A stretch of DNA of 64,000 nucleotides, taken from contig CANNVE010000003.1 of assembly GCA_947525975.1 (NCBI GenBank), forward strand, positions 114,444 through 178,443. The letters are read 5' to 3'. The translations under genes were made by a program, and so were the position numbers. Positions 34,339-44,375 of the stretch are shown here, in pieces. Within the stretch, counting starts at the first letter, position 1; the number at the start of each line of letters is the position of its first letter. The notes under the pieces were generated by a model. It was not told the origin of the DNA, did not search any database, and saw nothing but the letters and a program-made list of their open reading frames with translations. The stretch is from an uncultured Muribaculaceae bacterium. GTDB taxonomy: Bacteria > Bacteroidota > Bacteroidia > Bacteroidales > Muribaculaceae.

Positions 34339-35832
34339 CTATAGTGTGACGCCGGTCTTGAAGATGGCTATCTCTTTGGCTGCTACAAGTTCGTTTTTGG
34401 TTTTGGCTCCGTTGGCCACATCGAGCACTTTCGCCACCAATCGGTCGAGCACTTCGTCGGCGGGCTCGTCAAGGAGAGCGCCTGCGTTGAAGTCGATCCA
34501 TTTGGGCTTGTTGACCGACAGGGGAGTGTTGGTCGAAATTTTCATCGTGGGCACGAATGTGCCGAATGGCGTGCCGCGCCCGGTGGTGAAGAGCACCATC
34601 TGGCATCCGGTCAGGGCGAGGGCTGTTGCCGCCACAAGGTCGTTGCCGGGGGCGTTGAGGAGGTTGAGCCCGTCAGCGGCTATTCTCCCGGCGTAGCATA
34701 TCACGCCCTCTACGGGCATTAATCCGCCTTTTTGCACGCATCCGAGCGATTTCTCCTCAAGGGTGGTGATGCCGCCGTCTTTGTTGCCGGGAGAGGGGTT
34801 TTCGTAGATTGGCATGCCGCTGTTGCGGTAATAATCCTTGAAATCGTTGATAAGGGACACTGTCTTGTCAAAGACGGCGCGGTCGCGGGCCCGGTCCATC
34901 AATATGGTCTCGGCGCCAAACATCTCGGGCACCTCGGTGAGCACCGTAGAGCCTCCGTGGGCTATCAGCCAGTCAGAGAATCTCCCCACGAGCGGATTGG
35001 CCGTGATGCCCGATAGCCCGTCAGATCCTCCGCATTTCAATCCCACCCTTAGCTTTGACAGGGGGAGCGGCTGGCGCCGGTCGAGCTTCATGGTCTCGAG
35101 CAGTTCGAGCCCGAGCCTGACGCCTTCCTCCACCTCGTCGTCGCATTTCTGCGCCACGATGAATCTGACCCGGTCGGCGTCATAATCGCCCATCTCCTCG
35201 CGCAAGGCGTCGATGCGGTTGTTCTCGCATCCGAGGCCGAGCACGATCACGCCTCCGGCGTTGGGGTGGGTGGCCAGGGCGGCGAGGGCTCGGCGGGTGT
35301 TTTCGTGGTCGGCGCCCAGCTGCGAGCAGCCGTAATTGTGGGTGAAGGCTCTCGCATCATCGACGCCCGCGGGCAGGCCGGCGCTCCTCAGGCGCTCGGC
35401 TATCAAGTTGGCCTGGGCGTTGACGCATCCCACCGTGGGCACCACCCACAGCTCATTGCGTATGCCCATGCGTCCGTCGCGGCGCAGGTATCCGCTGGCT
35501 GTGAGGCTGTCAGAGGCGGCTGCGGCTCGCTGGCTGTCGGCAGGGCGGTATTCATACGTCTCGTTGTCGCCCAGGGCAGTCCGGAGGTTGTGAGAGTGTA
35601 TCCATTGCCCGGGCATGATCTCAGAGACCGCGCGGCCTATGCTGTATCCGTATTTGATCACGTCGCTGCCCGGGGCAATGTGCTTCAGGGCGAACTTGTG
35701 GCCCTGCGGAATGTCGTCGGCGAGGGTGATTTCGGTGTCGTCTATGCTGACCGTTTCGCCGCGCTTCAGTCCGCCGGGGCATGTGGCCACGGCCACGCTG
35801 TCGCGTGGGTTAATCTTTATGTAGCTCTTCAT
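34339..35832 (-). CDS. uxaA: Altronate dehydratase
   Basis: 497 aa from ATG 35832. Fe-dependent dehydration of D-altronate to 2-keto-3-deoxygluconate. An N-terminal SAF domain (about 1-90) precedes the UxaA catalytic part with MGIRNELWVVPTVGCVN, FTHNYGCSQLG, GLGCENN and LKCGGSDGLSG; the cysteines probably serve the metal site. The start lies inside the end of uxaB (23-base overlap), giving a coupled uxaB-uxaA unit. uxaC and kdgK are not in the window. Confidence 0.94.
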   Translation of the reverse strand: MKSYIKINPRDSVAVATCPGGLKRGETVSIDDTEITLADDIPQGHKFALKHIAPGSDVIKYGYSIGRAVSEIMPGQWIHSHNLRTALGDNETYEYRPADSQRAAAASDSLTASGYLRRDGRMGIRNELWVVPTVGCVNAQANLIAERLRSAGLPAGVDDARAFTHNYGCSQLGADHENTRRALAALATHPNAGGVIVLGLGCENNRIDALREEMGDYDADRVRFIVAQKCDDEVEEGVRLGLELLETMKLDRRQPLPLSKLRVGLKCGGSDGLSGITANPLVGRFSDWLIAHGGSTVLTEVPEMFGAETILMDRARDRAVFDKTVSLINDFKDYYRNSGMPIYENPSPGNKDGGITTLEEKSLGCVQKGGLMPVEGVICYAGRIAADGLNLLNAPGNDLVAATALALTGCQMVLFTTGRGTPFGTFVPTMKISTNTPLSVNKPKWIDFNAGALLDEPADEVLDRLVAKVLDVANGAKTKNELVAAKEIAIFKTGVTL

Positions 35833-37264
35833 TTTCAAGAAATTTTTCAAGTGAATGGGCGGCGCCATCCCTCAATATCGCTGACAGGTATGAGGCAACC
35901 GTGCGCGTGAATCCCGGCACTTCGGACTCGAAGTCGTGCAGGAAAATGCCTGATTCGGGGCTGACGATGGCCTTGACCGTGGCGTGGATGTCGTCGGCTT
36001 GCCAATGCTCGTGGATGAATCTCACGTGGTCGGCGTTGTCTTCGGGGGCGAATCCCGATCCGGGCGCGTATAGGGCCAGGAGGGCGGCGAAGGTCATCAA
36101 GCCGCAGCGGGCTGTGCGGCCAAGCTTGCGGTGGTTGTCCTTCACTGTGTCATAAATGCGCGCTTCCCACTTCGAGAGTGAATTGAGGGAGATGGAGCGG
36201 AGACGATGTCCTATGTATGGATTGTAGAATCGCTCGATGATGCCGTGGGCGAAGGCGGCGAGCTCGTCAGGGTCGCCATCAATCGCGGGCAGAATCTCAT
36301 TGCTCATCATTTCAGACACGAATCTGTTGATCAGCGGGTGAGTGATGGCATCCTCCACAGTCACGCATCCCATCAGCAGCGACAAAGCCACCATGCCCGT
36401 GTGGGCACCGTTGAGCACCCTCACCTTGCGGTCGCGGAAAGCCTTGACCGAGGGGGCGAACATCACGTGGAGGCCTGCGCGGTCGAGTGGCAGCTCGGCC
36501 TTTATCTGCTCCCATAGGTCGCCGCCGATGACCCAATTGTGGTAAAACTCGCCCTTGACGATAGCATCGTCGCGGAATCCCAGTTCAGCCTGAATGGCTT
36601 CGGCGTCGTCGGGGCGCCCCGAGACTATGCGGTCGACCAGCGTGTCGGCGAAGATGCATGCAGCGTCGACCCAGTCGATGAAGTCGTTGCCGAGCCCGGC
36701 TTCGCGGGCATGCCTGACCACGCATTCCTTGAGTTTGCTGCCGTTGTCCTCTATGAGCTCGCATGGCAGGAATATCAGTCCCTTGGAGATGTCGCCATTG
36801 AAATGCCTGTATCTGCGCCAGAGAAGGTTGGCCACTTTCGCGGGGAATGTGGCCGGGATGTCGGCCCGCGGGTTGTCAGGCTCGTATCTGATGCCCGCCT
36901 CGGTGGTGTTTGAGACCACAAACCTCAGCTGCGGCGAGATTATGTATCGCTGATATTGGTCGTCGGCCGGAGTGAAAGCATCGCAGACCGATGAGATAAG
37001 CGTGGATTCGCGTTTGGGGCGCCCCTCGTCGATGCCTTCGAGGCACACGTGGTAGAGGCAATCCTGCCTGCGCAGGGTGTCGATCACATCGCTGTGCCCG
37101 ACGCGAGGCTTAACGATGGCCACGGCCATGTCGGTCACGCCCGATTTGTTGGCAACATCGATCATCCAGTCGACAAACGCGCGAAGGAAATTGCCCTCGC
37201 CAAACTGCAGCACCTTCACCGGGCGCTCCACGCGGCTTATGGCCGCATTCCGTAGATTTTCCAT
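35810..37264 (-). CDS. uxaB: Tagaturonate reductase (altronate oxidoreductase)
   Basis: 484 aa. NADH-dependent reduction of tagaturonate to altronate in galacturonate catabolism. Mannitol-dehydrogenase family: N-terminal Rossmann region (VLQFGEGNFLRAFVDWMID), and C-terminal helical domain with RVLNGAHTGMVALSLLMG and the active-site KWEAR region. First gene of the pair. A -7 element TAAATTTG (complement of 37306-37313) lies about 42 bases upstream. Confidence 0.94.
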   Translation of the reverse strand: MENLRNAAISRVERPVKVLQFGEGNFLRAFVDWMIDVANKSGVTDMAVAIVKPRVGHSDVIDTLRRQDCLYHVCLEGIDEGRPKRESTLISSVCDAFTPADDQYQRYIISPQLRFVVSNTTEAGIRYEPDNPRADIPATFPAKVANLLWRRYRHFNGDISKGLIFLPCELIEDNGSKLKECVVRHAREAGLGNDFIDWVDAACIFADTLVDRIVSGRPDDAEAIQAELGFRDDAIVKGEFYHNWVIGGDLWEQIKAELPLDRAGLHVMFAPSVKAFRDRKVRVLNGAHTGMVALSLLMGCVTVEDAITHPLINRFVSEMMSNEILPAIDGDPDELAAFAHGIIERFYNPYIGHRLRSISLNSLSKWEARIYDTVKDNHRKLGRTARCGLMTFAALLALYAPGSGFAPEDNADHVRFIHEHWQADDIHATVKAIVSPESGIFLHDFESEVPGFTRTVASYLSAILRDGAAHSLEKFLENEELHKD

Positions 37265-37586
37265 AATGGCATATTAGTAAAGGCCGGCCCGCAGACGGCA
37301 GGCTACAAATTTAAACAAAAAAAACGGGAATATGCTCATAGGCGTGGCCGGGTTTAAAAATTTTTAAGTCCGCTACGTAATCGCAGGCGCTCCAAAAGGC
37401 GCGAAAGCCGCTTGCATGAGGCTCCTAAAGTGTACATATTCTTATTTTTGAGCGTTAAAATAATTGATAATTCATTTCAAATAGCTATCTTTGCGATTAT
37501 ATTGCGAGGAAAACGCCCGGCATAGGCATGATCCGGGCCTGACATTCGAGCCCCTAAACCAACCTACAGACCATACCAACCAAAAG
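37265..37586. other. Divergent intergenic region between uxaBA and the ATPase operon
   Basis: 322 bases. It contains the leftward -7 element at 37306-37313 for uxaB and the rightward promoter at 37464-37493 for the large operon, with an A/T-rich core between (37306-37365). About 90 bases of leader precede the first operon gene; I see no riboswitch or regulator gene. Confidence 0.55.
37464..37493 (+). promoter_or_regulatory. Promoter of the Hsp70-like/tubulin-like operon
   Basis: TTG at 37464-37466, 19-base spacer, TATCTTTG at 37486-37493. It is the only consensus promoter I find for the ten-gene block. Confidence 0.78.
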
Positions 37587-40500
37587 ATGATCGCCATACA
37601 CGACCTCCCAGCCGCCCAGCCCCAGCGAATATTTGTCGACCTGAAGCCCACAGAGGCCAGCAATGTCACGGATTTCCCCAGGGGCATACAGCCTGTCGAA
37701 ATTATGCGGGAAATAATCATCGACAAGGGCTTCTTGTCTTTCTCGTATTCGGCTGATGTCGACTTCAGGATAGTATCGGTCACTGATCCGGAGCAGAAAT
37801 TGCGCTTTGACCCCAAGCGCCTGCTTGCGGTGAGCATCGGAGGCGCAAAGCCTGTGGCGGCTCCTCCCGGGGCCTCGGTAAAGGCTCACCTTGACGCCAA
37901 GCAGACGCCTTTGCGCCTGCTCGTATATCCCGGCGCCATCACCGACTGCGCCCAGCAGAACGCCCTTGGCGTAGACTTTCCGCTCAATGTGGCGATGGAA
38001 ATAACGAGGGGCAAGGATAAGGCCACCCACACGGTCACGATCCAAGTGTCGTTTATCCGCGACCTCCACAAGCCATACGTCCTGCTCAGGAGCGCTACGG
38101 CTGTTCCCTACAGCCTCTCCGGTGGTGTCAAGGATGTGGGACATCTGATGGTGTACAACTCCGGCAACACGCTTTTTGAGCCGGCCATCGACTGCCTCTG
38201 CGCCTTCACGGCCACCGCCAATGGCCGCGCGCTTCCGCCGGATGCTGTCTACGCCGATTTTGCCGGCGCCCTCGGGGCTATGGCCGAGCCCACAGGCCCC
38301 GGGCAGGCCATCATACGCGGCCTGCAGACATCGGTCAGGGGCGATCAGGGAGTGAATATGGCTAAGGTGCCCGTCTACATTGATTTTTCCAAGATACCAA
38401 ATCCGGTCGACTGCCCCGGCGCACGCTTCGACATAGCCTTGAAGGTGATGGTCGAGGCCTGGAATCCTTCTCAGCCCGGCAAAAAGCAGAAAAACAGCGA
38501 TGCCTCGCCGATCTGCATCGAGCCTAATCCGACTGAAATAGACTTGAGGGTGAAGGTGCGCGACAGATTTGACCACGGAGCGCCCTCCACCACTGTCAAG
38601 GGAGGCCTCGTGCCATTGCAGCGCGTTGACTTCCAGCCCGGCGCGGCTTTCAAGAAGATATTCTACATCAATCTCGCCAACACAGCCATGAAGCCCTCGG
38701 CCCCGAAGGCCGGAATATGCATCCGCAACATAGAGATGCAGACTTCGGCGCCCAAGAATCTGCATATCGAATATGCCGGGGGCGAGACTGATTTCATAAC
38801 CCTCTCGGGCGGCGAGGGCGAGATATTCCTGCCAAGCGCTCCCGACAGCTCGCGTGATCTGAAGATAGAATTGTCATTTTCAAAGATACGCGACCTTTAT
38901 GTGCTGAATCAGGCCGGCAAGCCCCTTTATGACGCCCATATCCCGGTCAAGATGCGGTTTGAATATTACATAGACCAGCGTGGAGACCACGATGTGCCGG
39001 GCATTTTTGAGGAGAATGCGCGCACGTTTGAGTGCACGCTGCGCCTGTCTGTGCACCAGCTGCCTCCGAAGGAGTGGCTGGCCATCGACTTCGGCACATC
39101 GGCCATAGTCAGCGAATACGGCGGCGACCTGATAGACCTCCACAAGGTGAAGCGCTCGCTCTTTGCCGATGCCGCGACCGACACATACGAGAAGGGCACG
39201 CCGTTCCTGTCGTCAAACATCATACTGCGCCAGAGCGCAGGCCGCGACGGCGTGTCGCAGCTGTCGACCGACAGCTCAGCCGCCGTGGCATTTGACCAGA
39301 TGGCCCTTTGCCTCTCGCCTACGTCTGACACCGAGCAGGCCAACATACGCACCACTCTTCCTTACCTCAAGCTCATAGTGGGCTATGACCTGCTGCCCAA
39401 CATACAGAATTACGCCAACTTCGCATACAACGCCGCCGACCCGGAGACCGGCCAGGTGCGCCGCATGACCCTCCGGGAACGCGGCGAAGGGGGAACGCTG
39501 CAGAATACGCCGCTGGCCTACGTAGACAAAATCTTCGAGGAGGTATACAGGCAGCTCTTCAGATATTACATCACCTCGGCCCTGAAGGACGGAGCCGACA
39601 CATCGCGCATGAACCAGATCGTGCTCACTATCCCCAACACGTACACTCCCGAGCACATACGCCGCATAGAGAAGATTGTGAGGGAGGCGTTCTCTCACGT
39701 GCACCTGCGCAATCTGCGCTTCGTGAGCGAGAGCGACGCGGTGGCATGCTTCTACCAGTCAAACTGGGCCCGCATCAACAAGCCCCTTAAGCGCGACACT
39801 GACAAGTCGCTCCTGGCCAAGGAGCGCGTGCTGGTCTACGACATGGGAGCCGGCACTCTTGACCTCACGCTATTCACGCGCACTGTGGTCAACGATTCGC
39901 CCCACGTCACCGTATTCGGCAAGATGGGCATAGCCAAGGCAGGAAATTACCTTGACTGCCTGCTGGCTAAGATCATGAGCAAGAAAGCCAATTCGCTCGA
40001 AGTGCTCACTGACCCCGCGAAAATCGGCGATGACGCTGACCGGCTCATACGCGCTTTCGAGCTTAAGGACTATGTGAAGAATACCCTCAAGCCCTGGATC
40101 AGCGGCGCAGAGAAGCAGCTGACCCTCAAGCGCAACCTCAGTTGGGGCCTGCGCACGGATACGGCCTACGACCTTAACAAGGACTTCCTCGCGGATCCTG
40201 ATTTCAGGGCTTACATCACGGCCTGCACTTCGGGGCTTATAGGCAATTTCTTTGACTTCTACAGCAAGAAGGCCAAAGCCCTCGGGGAGGGCGACATGAA
40301 GATTGACACAGTGCTGCTGTCGGGCCGAAGCACCAAGCTCAAGCCTCTGCGAAAGGCGCTGGAGGCGGCGCTGCTCGACTACGCTTCTCCGCGCATCAAG
40401 ATAGTGGAGATAGGCAGCGTCACCGACGAAGGCGACGCCTTTGACAAGGCCAAGACCGTAGTGACAGAGGGCGCGCTCGAGTACGTCACCAAATACGCCC

Positions 40501-40979
40501 GCGACAATGACGAGGCCTTCGAGAGCGACACTATCACGGCGTGCTACGGCATCATATACCGCGACATGGCCGGCGAGGAAAAATACCTCGAGATATTCAA
40601 TCCCTACGAATCAGGGCCTACTGCTGTGACGCGCTATAACGGCCTCACTGTCAAGATGTATTCATCGCCCGAGAAGGTGGTCAATCTCAAAAACTCCTCG
40701 TCGATCACCCTGGTGCAGACCTATCTGACATCGACCACCGAGGAAGAATGGAAGAAGGGCAACAGGGAGTACATCACCGTGATGTCGGAATTCAGCACCT
40801 CGGCATTCACCAATCCCGAGCAAACCCACATAAGCATCCTTGTCAACGACCGCAACGAGCTAATACTCAGGGTTAACGGCCTTGAAAGCGAGCCTAATGT
40901 GCCCACAAAGATCGACATAAACAGCGAGAGCAACATCATGAGCCTGTGGCCCATGATGTCAGCCCCGGCCAAGTCATAA
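37587..40979 (+). CDS. Giant Hsp70/actin-like ATPase with long N-terminal extension (operon gene 1)
   Basis: 1130 aa from ATG 37587; upstream in-frame codons overlap the promoter. Residues 1-about 490 are beta-rich and unfamiliar. The Hsp70/actin ATPase core is clear: phosphate-1 WLAIDFGTSAIV (Asp501), phosphate-2 VLVYDMGAGTLDLTLF (Asp752), adenosine motif LLSGRSTKLKPL (about 912). No signal peptide or TM, so cytoplasmic. There is no canonical DnaK substrate-binding domain; the extension may bind partners instead. It resembles the general organisation of SrfB-type proteins, but I cannot confirm kinship. The GrpE-like gene follows after 14 bases. Confidence 0.82.
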   Translation: MIAIHDLPAAQPQRIFVDLKPTEASNVTDFPRGIQPVEIMREIIIDKGFLSFSYSADVDFRIVSVTDPEQKLRFDPKRLLAVSIGGAKPVAAPPGASVKAHLDAKQTPLRLLVYPGAITDCAQQNALGVDFPLNVAMEITRGKDKATHTVTIQVSFIRDLHKPYVLLRSATAVPYSLSGGVKDVGHLMVYNSGNTLFEPAIDCLCAFTATANGRALPPDAVYADFAGALGAMAEPTGPGQAIIRGLQTSVRGDQGVNMAKVPVYIDFSKIPNPVDCPGARFDIALKVMVEAWNPSQPGKKQKNSDASPICIEPNPTEIDLRVKVRDRFDHGAPSTTVKGGLVPLQRVDFQPGAAFKKIFYINLANTAMKPSAPKAGICIRNIEMQTSAPKNLHIEYAGGETDFITLSGGEGEIFLPSAPDSSRDLKIELSFSKIRDLYVLNQAGKPLYDAHIPVKMRFEYYIDQRGDHDVPGIFEENARTFECTLRLSVHQLPPKEWLAIDFGTSAIVSEYGGDLIDLHKVKRSLFADAATDTYEKGTPFLSSNIILRQSAGRDGVSQLSTDSSAAVAFDQMALCLSPTSDTEQANIRTTLPYLKLIVGYDLLPNIQNYANFAYNAADPETGQVRRMTLRERGEGGTLQNTPLAYVDKIFEEVYRQLFRYYITSALKDGADTSRMNQIVLTIPNTYTPEHIRRIEKIVREAFSHVHLRNLRFVSESDAVACFYQSNWARINKPLKRDTDKSLLAKERVLVYDMGAGTLDLTLFTRTVVNDSPHVTVFGKMGIAKAGNYLDCLLAKIMSKKANSLEVLTDPAKIGDDADRLIRAFELKDYVKNTLKPWISGAEKQLTLKRNLSWGLRTDTAYDLNKDFLADPDFRAYITACTSGLIGNFFDFYSKKAKALGEGDMKIDTVLLSGRSTKLKPLRKALEAALLDYASPRIKIVEIGSVTDEGDAFDKAKTVVTEGALEYVTKYARDNDEAFESDTITACYGIIYRDMAGEEKYLEIFNPYESGPTAVTRYNGLTVKMYSSPEKVVNLKNSSSITLVQTYLTSTTEEEWKKGNREYITVMSEFSTSAFTNPEQTHISILVNDRNELILRVNGLESEPNVPTKIDINSESNIMSLWPMMSAPAKS

Positions 40980-40993
40980 ACACCTATACCGAT

Positions 40994-42358
40994 ATGGACA
41001 ACGACCTATCAAACACCACGTATGACGAGCAGTCGCAGCCAAGCGTGCCCGCTCTGCTGCAATTGCTATTCCCGGCTTCAGCCCGCGCCATGAAGGCGAT
41101 GGGGGCCGCCGCCCGGCGCGCGCAGGCCGTGCAGGCCGAGCTCGACGAGGCCATGAGCAGGCTCAATGCCTCTACGGTTTCGGGGCGTGGAAACGCCGAC
41201 GACATAGTAGCGGCAGCCCGGCAGGCATCGGCAAGGGCCGCGAGAGACAGAGAGACGGCTATACTGAGGCAGCTGCAGACGATAGACCCTGACCTCACCA
41301 GCATAGAGGCGGTGAAGCAGAAACTTGAGGATTGCTGCCGCCTGAAGCCCGACGAAGCGCCAGCGCAGCCCGACGGAGCCATCGAGATCAATATCGACGG
41401 CTTTGACGACACCGTCGAGGCGGAGGTGGAGATAGAGCAGCCTGACCAGGCTGACGCATACTCGGAGCAGCTGGCGGCCCTGACGGCTGAGCACCAAAAG
41501 GCGCTCGACGCCATGCGCTCTGACCACGAAAGGCTGATCGACAGCATGCAGGCGCGCCACAAAGAAGAGGTCCAGAGCCTGATAGCCGAATACGAGGGAC
41601 GCATCGAGGCCCTGCACCTGAGCATGGAGAAAGAGCTCGACCGGGTGGTGGCCGAGAAGGAAGCGGCTGCCGCGGCCTGGCGCTCGGAGAAGGCTGACCT
41701 TGAAGCCCGCGCCGGCGAGCACACAGAGGAACTGGAGGAAAAGACAAACGCGCTTAAGAATTATTATGGTGTCTACGCGGAGATGTTCGACGCTTTCATG
41801 GAGCGGGTGATGGCCGTAAGGGACGCTTACACGGGCAATGACCCGAACAGCCCCGTGGCGCGCGCTATTTCCGACAAGATCATGGCCAACGACTCGTACG
41901 GCCTCGATGACTTCATCGTAGACCTGCGGGCCTCGCTTGAGGCATCGAGCGCCGACCCCGCATCCCTGCGCGGAAAGGTGAGGGCGGCTTTTCTCGAGTG
42001 CCTGCAGACATCGAGCGCCAACTGGCTCAATGTGCTGGCACGCTTCTACGCCTACGGCCAGGCTCCATTCGCCCGCAAGGCGCTCGAGGACGCCGGCCTC
42101 GACATGCCCTTGATCGACCGCGCATTCGTGAGCCTCGAAGACATCTTGGCCTACAGCGGCATAGACCTTTACAGGCCGCGCCTTTTTGTCGACGACTTCA
42201 ATCCGGAGTACCACACAAGCCAGCCCATACGCAACATCGACACATACGTCCCCGACATAGCCTCGCACGCCGGCCCCGACACCGTGGTCGACCTCTATCT
42301 TGTGGGATACGACGATGGCGTGTCGCAGCGCAAGCCCGTAGTGTCGAAATTCGCATGA
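40994..42358 (+). CDS. Coiled-coil protein with GrpE-like C-terminus (operon gene 2)
   Basis: 454 aa from ATG 40994. The N-terminal third is helical and acidic. A long coiled coil spans about 158-258 (EHQKALDAMRSDHERL repeats), then a helical segment (about 265-380). The last 60 residues run FNPEYH (402-407) .. VVDLYLVGYDDG .. RKPVVSKFA, which lines up with the GrpE beta-head pattern FDPxxHE .. KGY .. RPAxV. A long coiled coil before a small beta head is the GrpE layout. Placement directly after an Hsp70-like gene supports nucleotide exchange as its job (inference). Confidence 0.65.
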   Translation: MDNDLSNTTYDEQSQPSVPALLQLLFPASARAMKAMGAAARRAQAVQAELDEAMSRLNASTVSGRGNADDIVAAARQASARAARDRETAILRQLQTIDPDLTSIEAVKQKLEDCCRLKPDEAPAQPDGAIEINIDGFDDTVEAEVEIEQPDQADAYSEQLAALTAEHQKALDAMRSDHERLIDSMQARHKEEVQSLIAEYEGRIEALHLSMEKELDRVVAEKEAAAAAWRSEKADLEARAGEHTEELEEKTNALKNYYGVYAEMFDAFMERVMAVRDAYTGNDPNSPVARAISDKIMANDSYGLDDFIVDLRASLEASSADPASLRGKVRAAFLECLQTSSANWLNVLARFYAYGQAPFARKALEDAGLDMPLIDRAFVSLEDILAYSGIDLYRPRLFVDDFNPEYHTSQPIRNIDTYVPDIASHAGPDTVVDLYLVGYDDGVSQRKPVVSKFA

Positions 42359-42404
42359 CGATCTGACTGCATTGCAATTGAAATCAAAACAATAAAATCT
42401 GAAT

Positions 42405-43706
42405 ATGAAAAAGAAATTCTTTCTGCCGGCTATTGCCGGACTTTGCGCCGCCGCAGTGGCCTTCTCATCTTGCGGAGGCGGAGGCGACGAATCTGACGAA
42501 TCTGAAGAAGGCACAGAATTCGGCGGCCCGTCTGTGGATCAGCCAGTGGCCCAACTTCCCCTCTCGGTTTCGGTGTATCTCGACAACTCATCGAGCATGA
42601 AGGGCTATTACGCGCCCAAGACCGGAAGCGCCGCCGAACTCACCAACATACTCGCCGCCCTGCAGACCAAATACAGCGACTTGCCTCTGCGCGCCTTCTA
42701 CACACAGAAGGGCCCTAAAGGCACCGAAGTAAAAGAATATGACTTCAACACGCTGGCCTCGCAGCTGGCCACCAAGCAGGTAGGATATACCGACGCATAC
42801 CAGCTCGACCAGTTTATCAAAGCCATTGACGGCCAGACCAAGGAAGATACGCTCCACCGCACGCTCAGCATCTTCGTGACCGACGGCATCCTCAGCGGCA
42901 CCGACGCCGAGATCAAGGCCAACAGGGATTTCAACCGCGTCAATGCTCCGCTGCTGCGCAACCGCATCGACCAGGCTCTGCGTCCGCTTGCCCGCGAGGG
43001 ATACGGCGTTGCCCTGTTCCAGTTCCCTGTTGATTTCAACGGCACATACTACGACTACCGCAATGGCCAGTCGCAATTCTCGGGCAAGCGCCCTGTCTAC
43101 GTCATAGCCATCGGCCCCAACGCCGACGTGGCCGAGCTGGCCCGCCAGGCCGAGGCAAGGAGCCTCAGCGGCTTCGCACCGGCCAATACGCTGCTAATCA
43201 CCAGGTCTGACGCCAAGATCGTGCCTAATGTGAGCGGCTGCCAGCGCGAAGGCAAGAGCTATCAGGCGCTGCCCGACGAATCGAGCGTGAGGGAGAAGGG
43301 CGGCACAAAATATGCCCGCATGCGCGTCAACTTCCCCATATCGGTGCTTCCCACCTACCTGCAGGATGAAGAAGCCCTGCGCCAGGCCATAAGCATGGAA
43401 TTCGACGGCGAGCCAATCGACCGCTCTACCATTAAGGTCGACAATGGCCGCGTGGTGATCCCCGTGGAGGTGAAAGAGCTCACATCGCCCAAATTCACCC
43501 TCCAGATCAGCAACGCATTCCCCGGCTGGCTCATGGATTCGGACTGCGATGACGACACCAGCATCGCCTCGGTGTCTGACCGCACATTCAATCTCTCAAG
43601 GCTTGTCGACGGCCTGCGCCAAGGCATATTCGGTACATCGACCAATCTTGTCTTCGGCCCCGAGACCTACACCATCGACTGGAGCAGCGGCGAGGTGGAA
43701 GAGTGA
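42405..43706 (+). CDS. von Willebrand A-domain lipoprotein (operon gene 3)
   Basis: 433 aa. Lipobox FSSC (Cys about 23) followed by an acidic spacer (GGGGDESDESEEG) places it on a membrane facing the periplasm or outside. The vWA fold has MIDAS residues DNSSSM (Asp60, Ser62, Ser64) and FVTDG (Thr159, Asp160). A beta-rich C-terminal domain covers about 300-433. It presumably binds a partner through a metal ion, linking the cytoplasmic machine to the envelope via the membrane protein encoded next. Confidence 0.82.
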   Translation: MKKKFFLPAIAGLCAAAVAFSSCGGGGDESDESEEGTEFGGPSVDQPVAQLPLSVSVYLDNSSSMKGYYAPKTGSAAELTNILAALQTKYSDLPLRAFYTQKGPKGTEVKEYDFNTLASQLATKQVGYTDAYQLDQFIKAIDGQTKEDTLHRTLSIFVTDGILSGTDAEIKANRDFNRVNAPLLRNRIDQALRPLAREGYGVALFQFPVDFNGTYYDYRNGQSQFSGKRPVYVIAIGPNADVAELARQAEARSLSGFAPANTLLITRSDAKIVPNVSGCQREGKSYQALPDESSVREKGGTKYARMRVNFPISVLPTYLQDEEALRQAISMEFDGEPIDRSTIKVDNGRVVIPVEVKELTSPKFTLQISNAFPGWLMDSDCDDDTSIASVSDRTFNLSRLVDGLRQGIFGTSTNLVFGPETYTIDWSSGEVEE

Positions 43707-43776
43707 CCCGCCCGGCAAGAATACCCTAATATCAAACGATAAGAAACAAATAATAACCTAAAACCCATCATCAATC

Positions 43777-44316
43777 ATGAAATTTCTGTATTTCTTAGTG
43801 ACTGACTGCAAGGCATACGCCGACAAGCTCGATGCCTTCAAGTACTTCTTCGAGAAGGAAGGCGGTTTCACCGCGGCATTCCTCGTGGCCCTCGGCGTGG
43901 CATTCGTGTTCGCCCTGATCTACTATCTCTTCTGCTTCCGCTCGTTCTCATGGGCCAAGACCGGCTCATGGTTCTGCACCCTGGTGGTGGCTGCCTGCGT
44001 GTCGTTCGCCGCTACAGGCTATGCCACCGGCATGAGCCAGAAAAAGACAGCCAAGACCGGCATACGCCACGCCATCGAGCTGAAATATCAGGAAAAGGTT
44101 GAGACCCAGGCCATGGACATCTCTGAGCTCGACAGCGCCCGCGCCAACATACACAAGGGCCTCGACAAGGGCATGTTCACAAGCCCCGTCATCTTCCGCC
44201 TCTGCATCACCAACTTCGTGCTGACACTGCTTCTCTTCTACATCTTCTCGATATGCTTCAACGGCTTCTCGAAGCACGGTGTCAACATACCGCATCCCGG
44301 CCTCTACCGCCCGTAA
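43777..44316 (+). CDS. Small multi-pass inner-membrane protein (operon gene 4)
   Basis: 179 aa with about three transmembrane segments: FTAAFLVALGVAFVFALIYY (about 31-52), a second near WFCTLVVAACVSFAATGY (about 65-85), and a third around LCITNFVLTLLLFYIFSICF (about 142-165). A charged cytosolic or periplasmic loop (about 88-135) separates the last two. No known family. It is the only integral membrane protein of the cluster, a plausible membrane anchor. Confidence 0.75.
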   Translation: MKFLYFLVTDCKAYADKLDAFKYFFEKEGGFTAAFLVALGVAFVFALIYYLFCFRSFSWAKTGSWFCTLVVAACVSFAATGYATGMSQKKTAKTGIRHAIELKYQEKVETQAMDISELDSARANIHKGLDKGMFTSPVIFRLCITNFVLTLLLFYIFSICFNGFSKHGVNIPHPGLYRP

Positions 44317-44375
44317 ACTAATCAAGGAGCAGCCAGGCCCGGCCTGACTGCTCCCCAATCAAAAGAAACTCATAA

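Noticed and set aside
37491..37586. N-terminal extension of operon gene 1 from TTG 37491
   Set aside because: The codon lies inside the -7 element of the operon promoter, so it would not be in the mRNA.
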